Below are positions 1 through 10,841 of a stretch of DNA of 64,000 bases, one piece after another (within the stretch, counting starts at the first letter, position 1; every line of letters begins with the position of its first letter). A model generated the notes under the pieces. It was not told the origin of the DNA, did not search any database, and worked only from the letters and a program-made list of their open reading frames with translations. Source of the DNA: Calendula officinalis (lineage: Eukaryota > Streptophyta > Magnoliopsida > Asterales > Asteraceae); NCBI GenBank assembly GCA_963853835.1, contig OY970830.1, forward strand, positions 37,719,966 to 37,783,965, in the 5' to 3' direction. A program made the translations under genes and the position numbers.

Positions 1-431
1 GATGCAATAGTATTTTTAGAACTTTTTTTTATCTTACATTTTGTTTTCGAAAAATTTATTGATGTCAACTTTAGAATGCAATATCTTACATTATTTTTTT
101 TGAACTTTGTTTTATCCTTCATTTTGTGTTCGGAAAAATTTATTGTGCTACTACTATCGAAAAGTTCTAATTCCGCCTCTGAATACCATAACCTTTTTCC
201 AAGGGATAGTGGTACGTATTTGATAATATGTTTTACGTGGTTTTTCTACATGATGGAATCAGTTATCCGCAACTCTAACAATTTTAGTTTCATATATCTA
301 TATTTATATAACATAAAAAATTGAGTTTCATATTTGATGTTGCATTAAATACCTATATTTAAGTAAATATATCATGTAATCCTCTAAAAACTATTTGAGT
401 AGATGAAGTGTCACAATTTAAGATTAGTTAA
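1..431. other. AT-rich intergenic DNA
   Basis: No gene, RNA or transposon terminus is recognisable. The short open frames here have no domain or compositional signature of coding sequence and sit in AT-rich DNA. Confidence 0.5.
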
Positions 432-611
432 TTCAAATTAAATTGGTATACTTAATATAAGAGTTTTATTTTTATAGCATGTGTAAAGTCACCTATTAAA
501 GACACTAATGAATTGAAATATTCATAATTAAATTGTTATACTTAATATATGAGTTTTATTTTATGGCATGTGTAAAGACACTTATTAAATACATTAATGA
601 ATTGAAATTAA
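432..611. repeat. Two-copy tandem repeat, period about 90 bp
   Basis: Two adjacent diverged copies share the block from AATT(G)TATACTTAATAT through GAGTTTTATTTT, GCATGTGTAAAG and TAATGAATTGAAAT. Copy 1 is about 432-521 and copy 2 about 522-611. No coding potential. It looks like an old local duplication in intergenic DNA. Confidence 0.75.
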
Positions 612-839
612 AAATATTAAAAAAAAAATTAAAAATGATTGGTATAAATAGACACTTTTGGTAAAGAATTTCATTCATCTATTCCCCTATTATTATAAAT
701 TTCATTTTCTACATTGGCTAATCGGTGAAGAAATATGTCTCGATTGTTTTGTAAGTGATTTTTGTGTAATGATGCATCGTTTAATTTACGTTTGTTTATT
801 TTGTAGGATCGAGTACATCTGGTGGTGGTAAATCAAAAA

Positions 840-1400
840 AGAATGACATGCGATGCCAACTCAATTTGTACATAAAAGATTCCTTACAAATTTCATATTT
901 ACACTTTTTGGTTGATAAAAATTTGTACATAAAAGATGTGAATTGTGGTTTAAGTGTTGTAGCCCTATTAAAAATATTATAGGATCACAAGGAGGTTACA
1001 AATCAAATCTCAAGAGTGTTATTCAAAGGTAAAAATGAATAATTCTCAATGATCAATGTCTATGGACAAATTCCACCTTCCTCCATTCATTATAACATCA
1101 TTTCCATATTTCATTCTCAGTCTTTGATCAATGTCCATGGACAAATTCCACCTTCTTCCATTCATTATAACATGAATGGCATGCGAAAAGAATCCTTACA
1201 AATTTAATTTTTACACTTTTTGCTTGATATATGTAATTTGGTATAAATAAAGAAATGAATTGTGGTTCAAGTGTTGTAACCCTATTAAAAAATGATAGGA
1301 TCACAAGGAGGTCGGTCACAAATCAAATCTCTAGGAGAGTTATTTAAATGTAATAATGAATAATTCTCAATAATGTACATGGACAAATTCCACCTTCTTT
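840..1400. repeat. Diverged direct duplication, offset about 316 bp, at the broken 3' end of copia fragment C1
   Basis: The segment around 880-1070 recurs around 1190-1390: the shared block AGGATCACAA begins at 981 and at 1297. A shorter block, TGGACAAATTCCACCTTC, occurs three times, near 1060, 1140 and 1380. The last copy lies within or right beside the RNase H end of the minus-strand copia fragment, so part of the repeated unit may derive from that element. No 3' LTR matching the C1 LTR at 31391-31548 was found here. Confidence 0.7.
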
Positions 1401-1409
1401 CACATGATC

Positions 1410-1954
1410 TTCCAATATCGATACGTTTTGCACGTTTGTGAGATATTGGATTTTGACTCAAAAATAGAGCACTGCGGTTATCACATAAGAGCGTGGGACG
1501 TTCAGATGGTAGAACATAAAGTTCCCGAAGCAAATAAGTGACCCAAATAATTTCCGCAGCAGTGTTCGCGAGATCCCGATACTCGGATTCACAACTAGAA
1601 CGCGATACTATTGGGTGTTTCTTTGCGCTCTATGAAACAAGATTACCTTCTAGAAAAATCGAGTAACCGTATGTGGAGCATCTTGTTTCAATGCAACGAG
1701 CCCAATCAGCGTCAGAGTAACCAAGCATGGTTGGCGAAGAGGAATGTGAAAAGGACAAACCATAAGACAAAGTACACCTTTCACATAACGCATGTGAGAG
1801 ATCCGGTCTAGTAATGGTAAGATATTGCAAAGCTCCAACAAGTGACCGGTATAAAGTGGGATCATGGAATGGAGTACCTTGACTGGTAAAATAAGTAGAT
1901 ACCATAATGGGGTGGTGGCGGGTTTTGCATCCAAAAGTTTAGCCCGAGCAAGGA
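1410..1954 (-). pseudogene. C1 copia fragment 3: late reverse transcriptase and RNase H (degraded)
   Basis: Minus-strand translation gives Ty1/copia pol in two frames. From 1954 downward the first frame reads ILARAKLLDAKPATTP. A frameshift near 1905 then leads to the connection/RNase H part (YRSLVGALQYLTITRPDLSH, then YSDADWA), and a further frame holds the RNase H motif LLCDNRSALFLSQNPISHKR at about 1420-1500. At least two frameshifts break it. It is the 3' part of the same old element whose earlier parts lie at 19947-20902 and 29243-31548. About 100 residues of RT (the YVDD region) between QAPR at 19947 and LARAK here are missing, so a deletion accompanied or followed insertion of element A at 1955. 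Not functional. Confidence 0.85.
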
Positions 1955-2452
1955 TGTTAAGGCAAAAAGCCTTACCCCTTTGGATCTTAAGATAACAAAA
2001 CAACCTAGACTAGCTTTGATTAATATGTAGAATAAAATAGCTAAGTTTAGGTCTGATACTGAGTGATCAGTATTGGAACTCAGTATCAGAGCTCAGTATC
2101 AGATAGTGATACTGAGTACAAGGACTGAGTAGAAGGACTGAGTAAACATTTCCATGTTTACCTTGCCAGATCAAATCCCTTTGATCTCGGCCACTTTCCT
2201 TATTCTAGTCCTTGCCTAACTTGTAAGATCTCTATAACATTATAAATAGAGATCATTTGGCAAAGGAGTATTCACCAATTCACTTTACACTTTCATATCT
2301 ATTGTAATTGATCAGTGGTCTTGTTATTCCGCAACAAGCCACACTTAGTGGAATTATACATTTGACTCATATCTTGTTCTTATACAATATTTGTCTTGAG
2401 TTATAATTATCCAATCAATTAACCATCTAAACCAGGGCGTTGTGACCTAACA
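1955..2452 (+). repeat. Element A 5' LTR (498 bp)
   Basis: Starts TGTTAAGGC and ends CCTAACA, directly before the PBS. Bases 1955-2210 match 19691-19946 almost perfectly. A TATA box (TATAAATA) is at 2241-2248. Five copies of TCAGTAT or its complement ATACTGA are packed into 2056-2115, upstream of the TATA box, in both orientations; this motif recurs through the whole element. Confidence 0.92.
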
Positions 2453-2454
2453 AC

Positions 2455-2466
2455 TGGTATCAGAGC
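2455..2466 (+). other. Element A primer binding site (initiator tRNA-Met)
   Basis: TGGTATCAGAGC lies two bases after the 5' LTR. This is the standard plant copia primer site complementary to the 3' end of initiator methionine tRNA. Confidence 0.95.
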
Positions 2467-2550
2467 AGGCTAAATAAACTCTTATTTAGTCGATCTATAA
2501 CCCTGGCAGCCATCCCTTATACTTATCCTTCACATACTCCAAAATCAAAA

Positions 2551-5122
2551 ATGTCTACCATTGTTGCACCAATTATGCCTGGAAAGGGAGTACCCATCTT
2601 TGATGGTAAAGACTTCCATCAATGGAAGCTAAAAGCTCAGTGGTATCTTGAATCCATTCATCATGAAATGCTCACTATGCTAAATGATGGTCCTATCATC
2701 CCACAAACTGTGGAACCCGTTGCTGTTACTGATAATGCTCCTGAGAGCATAAGAACTGTACATAAACTAAGGCACAACTGGACTGATACTGACCGTCAGT
2801 TGTATGCTTTAGACTCCAGGGCCAAAGGGGTGATTGGTAATGCTGTTACCAAAGAAATTCTCAATGCAATCATGGAATTGCCAACAGCAAAGGCTATGTG
2901 GGATAGCCTATTAGTCACTTATGAAGGCACACCAAAAGTGAAGCTGCAAAGAAAGAGCAACATGAGAAGAAAGTATTACAACTTCTTCTCAAATCCAAAT
3001 GAAGATATCACCTCTCTTTACAACAGGTTTAATACTATTGTTCATGGTCTAATTAGTGTTGGCATTGTAAAAGAGGAAGGGGCACTTGTTCAAAAGTTCC
3101 TGGACAGTCTTCCTCAACAATTTATTGACATGTCAAATTCTGTCAATGCTGCTAACAACATTGAGTCATATACTCTTCAAACTTTATATGGCCTAATGTT
3201 GAATCATGAAGAGAATACTGCTTCAAGACTGATCAACTGGAAGAAAACTGACCAATCTTCAAATGGAATGGCTCTCATTGTGCAACAAGCATATACTGTG
3301 ACTGAGCCTGAAGAACCAGTAGTTGATCTTGCTGATGATGAGGCAGAAGAGCTTGAGACTCAAATGGCTCTTATGTCTATGAAGCTGGATCAGTTGAAAA
3401 AGAAGAGGCTTGGTGTTAGCTCTTCTAATACTAACCTAAGATCAGGTCTTTGCTATAGGTGTGGAAAACCTGGACATATTGCTGCAAATTGTCATACCAA
3501 GTCTTCTGAGACTAATCAGAATGACAAGATTGCCTTCCGAGCAAAGAGGTATAGAGACAAGTATGTCAAACTGAAGAACTGGAGCAAGGGCAAGAGGGCA
3601 GAAGGGAATGGAGCACCTCATCAAACACTATACTCTGAAGCTTGGATGGATGAGGACATAAGTGATGATGAGGAAGAGGTTGAGAATAAAGCCTTTATGG
3701 CTTTCACTGAAGATGATTTGAAGAGCTCCTTTGAAAAGGATATCAAAGAGGCTAAGAGGATGAGTGTTCATACTGATTGGGATTCCACTCAGTTGTACAA
3801 GGTAAGTTCCTTTCAAACTTATTCAGTGAATGAAAAAACTAAGATTTTTGAGTATATGATTGTTGATCTTAAAACTTCTATACAAAAAGAAAAAGCTTTA
3901 AAATTAACAATTCAAGAACTTGAAAGGGTAAATAATGAAAACTTAGATAAATTAGCAAAGTATAAAGATTTAGAACTAAACTTTTCAGATTTAAAGGACA
4001 TTAACCAAAGATTAGCTGATAAAGCTCACTTACACAAACTTGAAAAAGAAAAATTTGAAAAACAGTGTAAATCTTGGGGAAATGCTTCAATAAAATTAAA
4101 TAAATGTTTAAATCAACAATTCCCAGAAAATGTGAGGGCTGCACTTGGTGTTGATCCTCAATTTAAAAATAGGAATAATTTTGCTGATTTATTTGAAGAG
4201 TTTTCTAATATGAACCCTATTAAATTTATAAAAGCTAAAACTTTTTGTGAAGTTGGATGTCAAACCGAGTCAGATGATGAGGAAAATGAAATTTTAGAAA
4301 AACCTATTGGTCCCTCCATCTGTTCAAAGTGCTATACTGAGCTACAAGAACTCAGTATTGAATTTCCTGTAAAGGAAATTTCTGATACTGAGCTCCCAAT
4401 AGCTCAGTATGACACTTCTGTTGTTCCACCTTTTGAATTATTATTTAATACAACAACTTTTGAAATATATAATGATAATAAGACTACTTCTATCTCAAAT
4501 GTTTCATCTAATACAGAAGTTGCAGGAACAGGAACATCATATACTGAGACATCTAAAGAACCTGTTAAAGTTGTTTCTTCAAAACATGATAAACAAAAAA
4601 CAACTTCAACTAGGTCCACAGTTGGCAGAAACAAGAAGTCTTACACTAATAATATTAGAAAGACTTCTCTGCCAAATAAAAAGAAGCAATCAGATCCACC
4701 ACCCTTTAAACCAGTAAAAAAATGTTAAAACACCTATTAAAAATGACAAAAATAACATTTTAAAAACACTTGGTGATCAGGTCAAATCTTTAAGTAAAAA
4801 ATTTGCAAAACTTACTCATACTGATCTACCAAAAGTGCAACAGTTTTCTAAAATACCTTATGAAAATATGTTTAGAAATAGACCTAGAAAATGTTATAGG
4901 TGTCATCATACTGGTCATAAGGGAGATGAATGCTGGACTGATCTCTCAAATCCTAGGTACTCAGTACCAAAGAAAAGGACAAAATCTAAGTCAGTATCAC
5001 CAAAGAAAACCTCTAAAGTTTCCCCTGAAGTGTTACTGACCTCTCCAAATAAAGAGATCAGGACAAAATCTGTTTATTCCACCAAAGGTCCCATTCAAAA
5101 ATGGGTGCCTAAAAGGAACTAA
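2551..5122 (+). pseudogene. Element A gag polyprotein, long Sirevirus type, one frameshift
   Basis: Retrotransposon capsid/nucleocapsid protein. The first frame (2551-4728, 725 codons) has an N-terminal UBN2-type gag core at about residues 1-240, a CCHC knuckle (CYRCGKPGHIAANC, about residues 301-314), acidic linkers, a predicted coiled coil at about residues 430-520 and a Lys/Thr-rich tail. The frame ends next to an A-run near 4720. The adjacent frame continues without interruption into a second CCHC knuckle (CYRCHHTGHKGDEC, about 4892-4933) and a basic tail ending at 5122, so a one-base indel in the A-run probably broke gag. ATG 2551 follows the untranslated leader after the PBS. pol starts 8 bases later in another frame, as expected for an element with separate gag and pol frames. 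Confidence 0.85.
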
Positions 5123-5130
5123 ATTTTATT

Positions 5131-5784
5131 TTGTGTCTTGTACAGGGTGACAGAAAATGGTATTTAGATAGTGGCTGCTCAAGACACATGACAGGCAGTA
5201 TAGAGTACCTTCTCAATTATACTCCAGAGAAGGGTCCTTCTGTTAAGTTTGGAGATGACTCGGTGGGAAAGACAAGAGGTTATGGTGTGATCAAGGCAGG
5301 CAACATAACTTTTAAAAGAGTTGCCTATGTAGAGGGTCTTAAACATAATCTGCTCAGTATCAGCCAGATGTGTGATGATGACAATGAAGCTCGATTCAGG
5401 AAGGTTGCAGGAATCATCTACAATGATAAAGGGCAGCCTGTACTCATTGCTAGAAGAGAAAAAGATGTATATGTGGTCAACCTATCTGAAATAGACCCAA
5501 CTATTCGAGTATGCCTGCTTTCTAAAGTCAAGCCAGAATTGCATTGGCTTTGGCACAAGAAACTCTCTCACATCAACTTTAGAAATATCAACGAGCTCAG
5601 TATGAAGAAACTAGTGAGAGGATTGCCCACCTTTACTTATTCAAAAGATAAGTTATGCTCAGCATGTGAAACGGGCAAGCAGAAGAAGAGTTCATTCAAG
5701 TCAAAGGTCAATCATTCCATTAATGAACCTCTTACTATGATACATATGGATCTTTTTGGCCCCATCAGCACACCATCTTTGGCC
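5131..5784 (+). CDS. Element A pol, 5' part: protease and N-terminal integrase
   Basis: The first 218 codons of pol. The aspartic protease motif WYLDSGCSRHMTG is at about residues 11-23. The GAG-pre-integrase/HHCC zinc-binding region follows (H..H in LHWLWHKKLSHINF, C..C in LCSACETGKQ), then the first catalytic aspartate region IHMDLFGPI. The frame is then cut by element B at the duplicated AAAAA (5785-5789). The same frame resumes at 12612; removing B and one copy of the duplicated site leaves pol in phase, so B is the only break seen in this gene. The apparent stop at 5811 lies inside B. Confidence 0.88.
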
Positions 5785-5789
5785 AAAAA
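5785..5789 (+). other. Target site duplication of element B, left copy
   Basis: AAAAA immediately before the TGTAACGACC end of B; the second copy is at 12607-12611 after the GTGTTACA end. Five bases is the usual length for LTR-element integrase. Confidence 0.9.
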
Positions 5790-7534
5790 TGTAACGACCC
5801 GAAATTTGTAAATAAATAAATTTTATAAAAATATGATAAATAAGGATAAATCGTTTAAAAGACGTGGGAATTGGTTTCGTGTCATTTGGACACCGTATGA
5901 GGAAGTTATGAACGAAACCGGGTCGAGACAATGGTCAAAAAGTGCAGCCTGCTGTCCGGAAGGAGATAGCGGCGCTATCTCAAAGATAGCGGCGCTATCT
6001 TATGCAAACTCGGACAGCGACCCGAAATAGCGTTATGAGGAAAACGCGAAGTAGATCGCGTGGGTAGATAGCGGCGCGAAGTAGCGACGCGAATTATGGC
6101 GGGGTGGAGATCGCGACGCGATCTCCACAATAGCGGCGTGATCTCTTGTCTGTGCAGCATTAAAGTCGGGTTTTGGTCATTTATTGCAAAGAAAAATCCT
6201 AGTTTTCTCCCAACTCGAGTGTGTGGACGATTTTGAGTGCAAATCATCATTTGGAGCTGATTTCTTCATCAAATCTTGTGATTCTTCATTCCTAGTTGAA
6301 GATTTAAGGTATATCTTCAATCCTTCGTAGTTGTAGCTCTAGATCTATGGGTTTAGAAGCTTGGGGTTGAAACCCTAGTTCTTAGGGTTATGGGTTATGG
6401 TGATATAAAGGTTGTATACACTTAATAGATGGTATATTAACAAGGGAATCAAGTGTATGGCTAAGATTTGTAAGAATCTTGAGGGTTGGTTAAACCTAGG
6501 GTTTGGTAATCACCATATTTGGGGGAAATGGATTGATGGGTGTTATCTAGAGGTAGATGAACACATTGGTAGCAGTTTGTGTTGATATCTTGTTGTGATA
6601 ATTGTTTTAGACATTCGGTGAAGTGTTGAAGTGACGAATTGTGAACAAGGAACCGGCGGAAAGAATACGGTTGAAGCATCTTTATTGCTAAGGTGAGTAC
6701 GTGTGGACTTTACTGCCATTGAAATATGTTTTCTTACTTGTGATTTGGTCTATTTGATTAATTGTGTAGACTATTAGTATGAAGAGTTAGTTATATATTA
6801 TTATGAATATTATGACTAACTTGTTCGATGAACTATGAGATAGCCAAGGGCTTAGATGGAATAACTCGAGAAGTTATGACGTGTGATAGTGTGGCGGTGA
6901 TTCGGGGGATCCCCGGTCACTTTGGATGGGGCTGATTGGGCATCGACCCATGGACCATCATGTGTTAGGAGGCTTGCTACCGGACGAGATCCGGCTAGAA
7001 GTCGGGTAATGGTAGATTGGGCGATTCCCTCTTACCGTTACCATAAGGCTTATTAAGGCGGGGGATCCCCGATTAATAAGTATGTGAGATGACGGGTTAT
7101 TTGGAGATGTTCCGGATAACTAGATAGACTTGCTAGGAAGGCAAGGATGATAGAGTCACAATAGGGTGGCTAAATGTATGATGATGAGATACATATATTT
7201 GTTTATATATATATAATGTGATACTTGTTGTTTTATCGGGGTCTAAACCCATGTAGCTCACGAGACTTTCTTGTCTCACGTACTACTTGTTTGTTTTGCT
7301 ATGTACTCAGGTTCAGGATCGGAGATGTAGGTACGCATGGATAGAGATGCGGGGCCTAGAGTAAAAGAACTTTAGATTGGATTTGTGCTTAGCTTTGGTT
7401 TTGATCTATTTTGTAACACCAAACTTTATACTCTGATTTTCATACCAAAGGTTTTTGTAAATCCATATTTTTGGAATAGTTCTTCTATTTATGAAAATGA
7501 GTTATTTTGGGCAAATGTTTTGTATTAAAATTTG
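5790..7534 (+). repeat. Element B left LTR, missing its last ten bases
   Basis: Matches 10842-12596. The right LTR continues about ten more bases to GTGTTACA, whereas here the LTR runs straight into gag-derived sequence. The terminal bases, the PBS, the leader and the gag N-terminus are therefore deleted. The LTR contains a GC-rich cluster of perfect palindromes (5963-6002 and 6104-6128) and two GGGGGATCCCCG hairpins (about 6904 and 7061). It lacks the 9 bases present at about 11766 in the right LTR. Confidence 0.9.
5963..6150. promoter_or_regulatory. CpG-rich palindrome cluster in element B left LTR
   Basis: A 19-base odd-centred perfect palindrome around GATAGCGGCGCTATC (5963-5981) is followed at once by a 17-base one with the same core (5985-6001). 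A 25-base perfect palindrome follows at 6104-6128, with arms GTGGAGATCGCG and CGCGATCTCCAC. Further GATAGCGGCGCG-like half sites lie between them. The block is repeated in the right LTR (11015-11202). The role is unknown; binding of a dimeric protein or an RNA/DNA hairpin is possible. Confidence 0.6.
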
Positions 7535-8270
7535 GGGCCATCGGTGCCGCCCGGGGCGTGGAAGAGGTGAATGCGACGAGGGTTGCCGAGAGGGCCCATG
7601 TAAGCGAGAAAAGGAAGGCCGAGAGTGGCTCGGGAACTTACAAAAAGGGGAAGTTCGCATCGAATTCCTCCAAGCAAGGAAGTGTTGCCACATGCAAGGG
7701 TTGCGGGAAGAACCATGCCGGCGAATGCCGAAGGGATTCGAAGGCGTGTTACAATTGTGGGAAGGTGGGGCATATGGCCCGAGATTGTAGAACCAAGGCG
7801 TTTTCCGAGATAGAGTGTTACTCGTGTCACGAGATGGGACACTACAGCAATGTGTGCCCGAAAAAGGGAACCGAGCCGATGGTGTCCACGGCTCAAAAGA
7901 AGGTGGAACCGGCTATAGTGAAGGGGCGTTCCTTCCATCTGATTCAGGAGGAAGCAAAAGAGGTGCACGATGTGGTATCAGGTACCTTATTCATTAATTC
8001 CTTGTCAACTCATGTATTATTTGATTCGGGTTCTACTTATTCGTTTGTGTCTCACAAGTTTGGTAGAAAGTTGAATGTGATATCGGGATTGTTAGATGAG
8101 GTCTATGAAATAGAGGTAGCTAATGGAAAATCTCAGTGGTCGAATGTGTTTATAGAAGTCATGAATTAGAAATAGATGAGGAAAAGTTAAAAGTCGATTT
8201 ATTGCTCTTGGGAATGAAGGATTTTGATATGGTTATCGGTATGGATTGGTTGGGTAGACACTAAGTCAAG
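7507..8270 (+). pseudogene. Element B gag C-terminus and protease remnant
   Basis: The 220-codon open frame (7507-8169) begins in LTR sequence, so its first residues are not native. Then come a basic linker, zinc knuckles CKGCGKNHAGEC, CYNCGKVGHMARDC and CYSCHEMGHYSNVC (about residues 64-117), and an aspartic protease with the motif VLFDSGSTYSFVSHKF near residue 170. After a frame break near 8160 the protease tail DMVIGMDWLG is read in another frame at about 8228-8257. This is the gag-PR junction of a Ty3/gypsy element, broken at both ends. No RT follows. Confidence 0.85.
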
Positions 8271-8767
8271 ATATTATGTGATTACAGCTTAATTGTTGGG
8301 TTGTCGCATGAATCGGTGCTTATAGAAGTTAGAGATAAGTTGTATGACGTGGATATTTATGTTGGGAATGGTCTTCCCAGTTAGTTATGTGTAAGGAAAT
8401 ATGTATTTGAAAAGATTTTAGACAGGTGTGTCGCAGGATGTAAGGATATAAGGGTTGATACTATTATGTAGTATCAAAGGACGAACCACGAGGATGGTAA
8501 ATGTGTTTCAACAAAGGATAGTAGTACAAGGATGTACTAAGTGTTGGTAAAAACGTTAGTGTGAATTGGAATTCTAGAAATAGAAACCTTGGGGAATGGA
8601 ACTTGGATGTTGGCGAGAAGCCGGATAAGTAACATAATGGTTGTTACACGTGAATGGTAAAGACAAGAATGACTAAGGTATAGTGATGTCGTAGGACTCA
8701 TAAATGGGAAATATGTGGAAATGAATGAGTGTCGGGAACGTCGAATTTTGATTGTCAAAGGTGATTG

Positions 8768-8806
<39 letters not shown>

Positions 8807-10841
8807 TAGCTATGTCAAGTTTTGTGACAATAATGATGAATTCGATATCAACGGTAAGAAAACAATTATTGGTTACATGTCATGGTAATGGCATGACGGT
8901 ATGGGGCATGGGGTAGTGTGATACTACAAATGGAAAATAAATATTTCAATGTACCGCGATGTATAAAGGTAGAACATTGAGTGTTGAGCTATTAGGCGCT
9001 AAAGCATAGGTTACAAGAGTAGACCGGAGTCGATTGGTTGACTCAAGGATGACCGGATTGACCGGCAAATTATGGTGAATGGAATGGATTGGAGATTACC
9101 CCGGTGGCGACAAAAGATTTGGAAAGTGGTAATAAGGAAATGAACCGTTTAAGGGTGATTAATGTGTAAGTGAAACGGTAAATGGTAATCGAAAATTTTA
9201 TTGGTTACCCGCGGGGTTCAATGCATGTGCAATATGTGATGGCCTTTGAAGGCATATGATAATGAAAATGGAAGGTTATATGAAAAGTATTAAGTTGTAT
9301 GTTCAATGAGAAATGTGTTGGATATGAACGAAAAATGTTAACGTGATATTGTGGGAAAAATGTGCTAGATTGCATGGTGCATAAATAGACGATTAAATGG
9401 GTAAGATAGTGGTAAAGTATGGGATGTGAAAGGTGTATACTAGTGAAGTATGCAAGATAGGGTAAGGATGAAAGGATGTGTTTAGCTCGGGGGACCCCCG
9501 GCTACTATGATGTTTGGGATGGAGTCAGTTGGGCGAATCCCAATGATTCCATTCCGTGATCGGAGGATTTCCAGTAACTGGATGGTGTGAGTCACTTTGG
9601 ATTGGGGGCTTTCCGATCACTGTGACAAATTAGATCTTGATGGATTGGAGGCTTTCCAATCATCTTGATGTGATAGTTATATTATGGATTGTTGTGTCCG
9701 TATGATATATTTATATGTATATATATATGTGACGAATATAGAACCATGTGAGTAATGTGAATGGTTATGACTTTGTGATAAGTGAGAATTTAGGGTAAAA
9801 TTTTCGGATTTCATTAGGTCATGAATGGGTAGGGGATGCCTAGACTTCTAGAATATGAGAAAAATGATGCTTTTAGGAAGCAATTGTTATTGGGAACCAA
9901 GATATGGTCAACTTGTGTGAAACTATGGTATGTGAGGCGAAGGTGGTTGAAATGGTACTAAGTAATGGTATAGGTGACCAAATGAAAGTTAAGAAACGGT
10001 AAAGGGTTGATGTGACCATAAGGGAATGTGAGAACTCGGAGAAATTTGAAAAGATTGGAATTTTGGAAATATGAACGATTGTTAAGAGAACAATAATGAG
10101 TATAATGGGGAGTGATAAGCCGAGAATGATATCTCGTGGGTAGGAAATTTGTTAATTGGAAAAAGTATGGTTGACTTTAGGCAAAAGTCAAGATTAGCCA
10201 ACGTGTGACTAGTTGACTTGGTCAAAGATGGGTTTTAACTTTCGTTTCGAATGACTCGCGATGATGAGAGCATAATGTATCAGTTGTGTGTATGAGAAAG
10301 GGGAAACGAAATAATTAAAAGAGTTATGGTCAAATTATGCGACTTTGACCCGTTGGGCGTTTTCAAGTTGAATTTGGGAATTGGGTATCTAATGGTTGAT
10401 AAATCATAATTAGAGGTCGATGGTAAAGGAAATTGTTAAAGTATAGTTGACTTTGTTCTTAAGTCAAGGGTTAGACGATGTTGGAATGTGGTAACTTGGT
10501 CGAAGTTAGACTTTGACATTGGTGTTGGTCAATTAGTTGATTATAATGCGTGGGTCATGTCATTTCTATGAGTATAAGATGAGCGGTTAAAGGATTGAAA
10601 GTCTTGTGGCCAAAATTGTGCAAGTTTGGCCCATTTGGGCACTAAAGGCTTAAGATTGATTTTTGACCCGTTTGGATCTAACGGGATTAATTGAATGTTT
10701 ACATACATATTGTTGACTAATTCGGGATGAGAAAAGTTTGACGGTAATAACCGCGGGAGAATGAGAATGGATACTCGGTAGAGTGTGGATTGGAATTTTT
10801 GAGTGATTCCGAGGACGGAATCCTTTTAAGGGGTAGATAGT
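8271..10841 (+). other. Element B non-coding internal region
   Basis: About 2.6 kb with no long frame and no recognisable RT or integrase. It holds a pure A-run of about 29 bases (8771-8799) and, at about 9485-9660, a series of diverged GATyGGrGG-CTTTCCrATCA-type repeats resembling the GGGGATCCCC hairpin region of the LTR. It ends in a purine-rich tract (about 10824-10841, AAGGGGTAGATAG) that fits a polypurine tract before the right LTR. Confidence 0.7.

Noticed and set aside
3442..4634. Minus-strand open frames across gag of element A
   Set aside because: Antisense shadows of the gag coding sequence.
8771..8799. Poly(A) tail of a SINE or processed pseudogene in element B
   Set aside because: No tRNA-like head, gene homology or flanking duplication precedes it; treated as a simple A-run.
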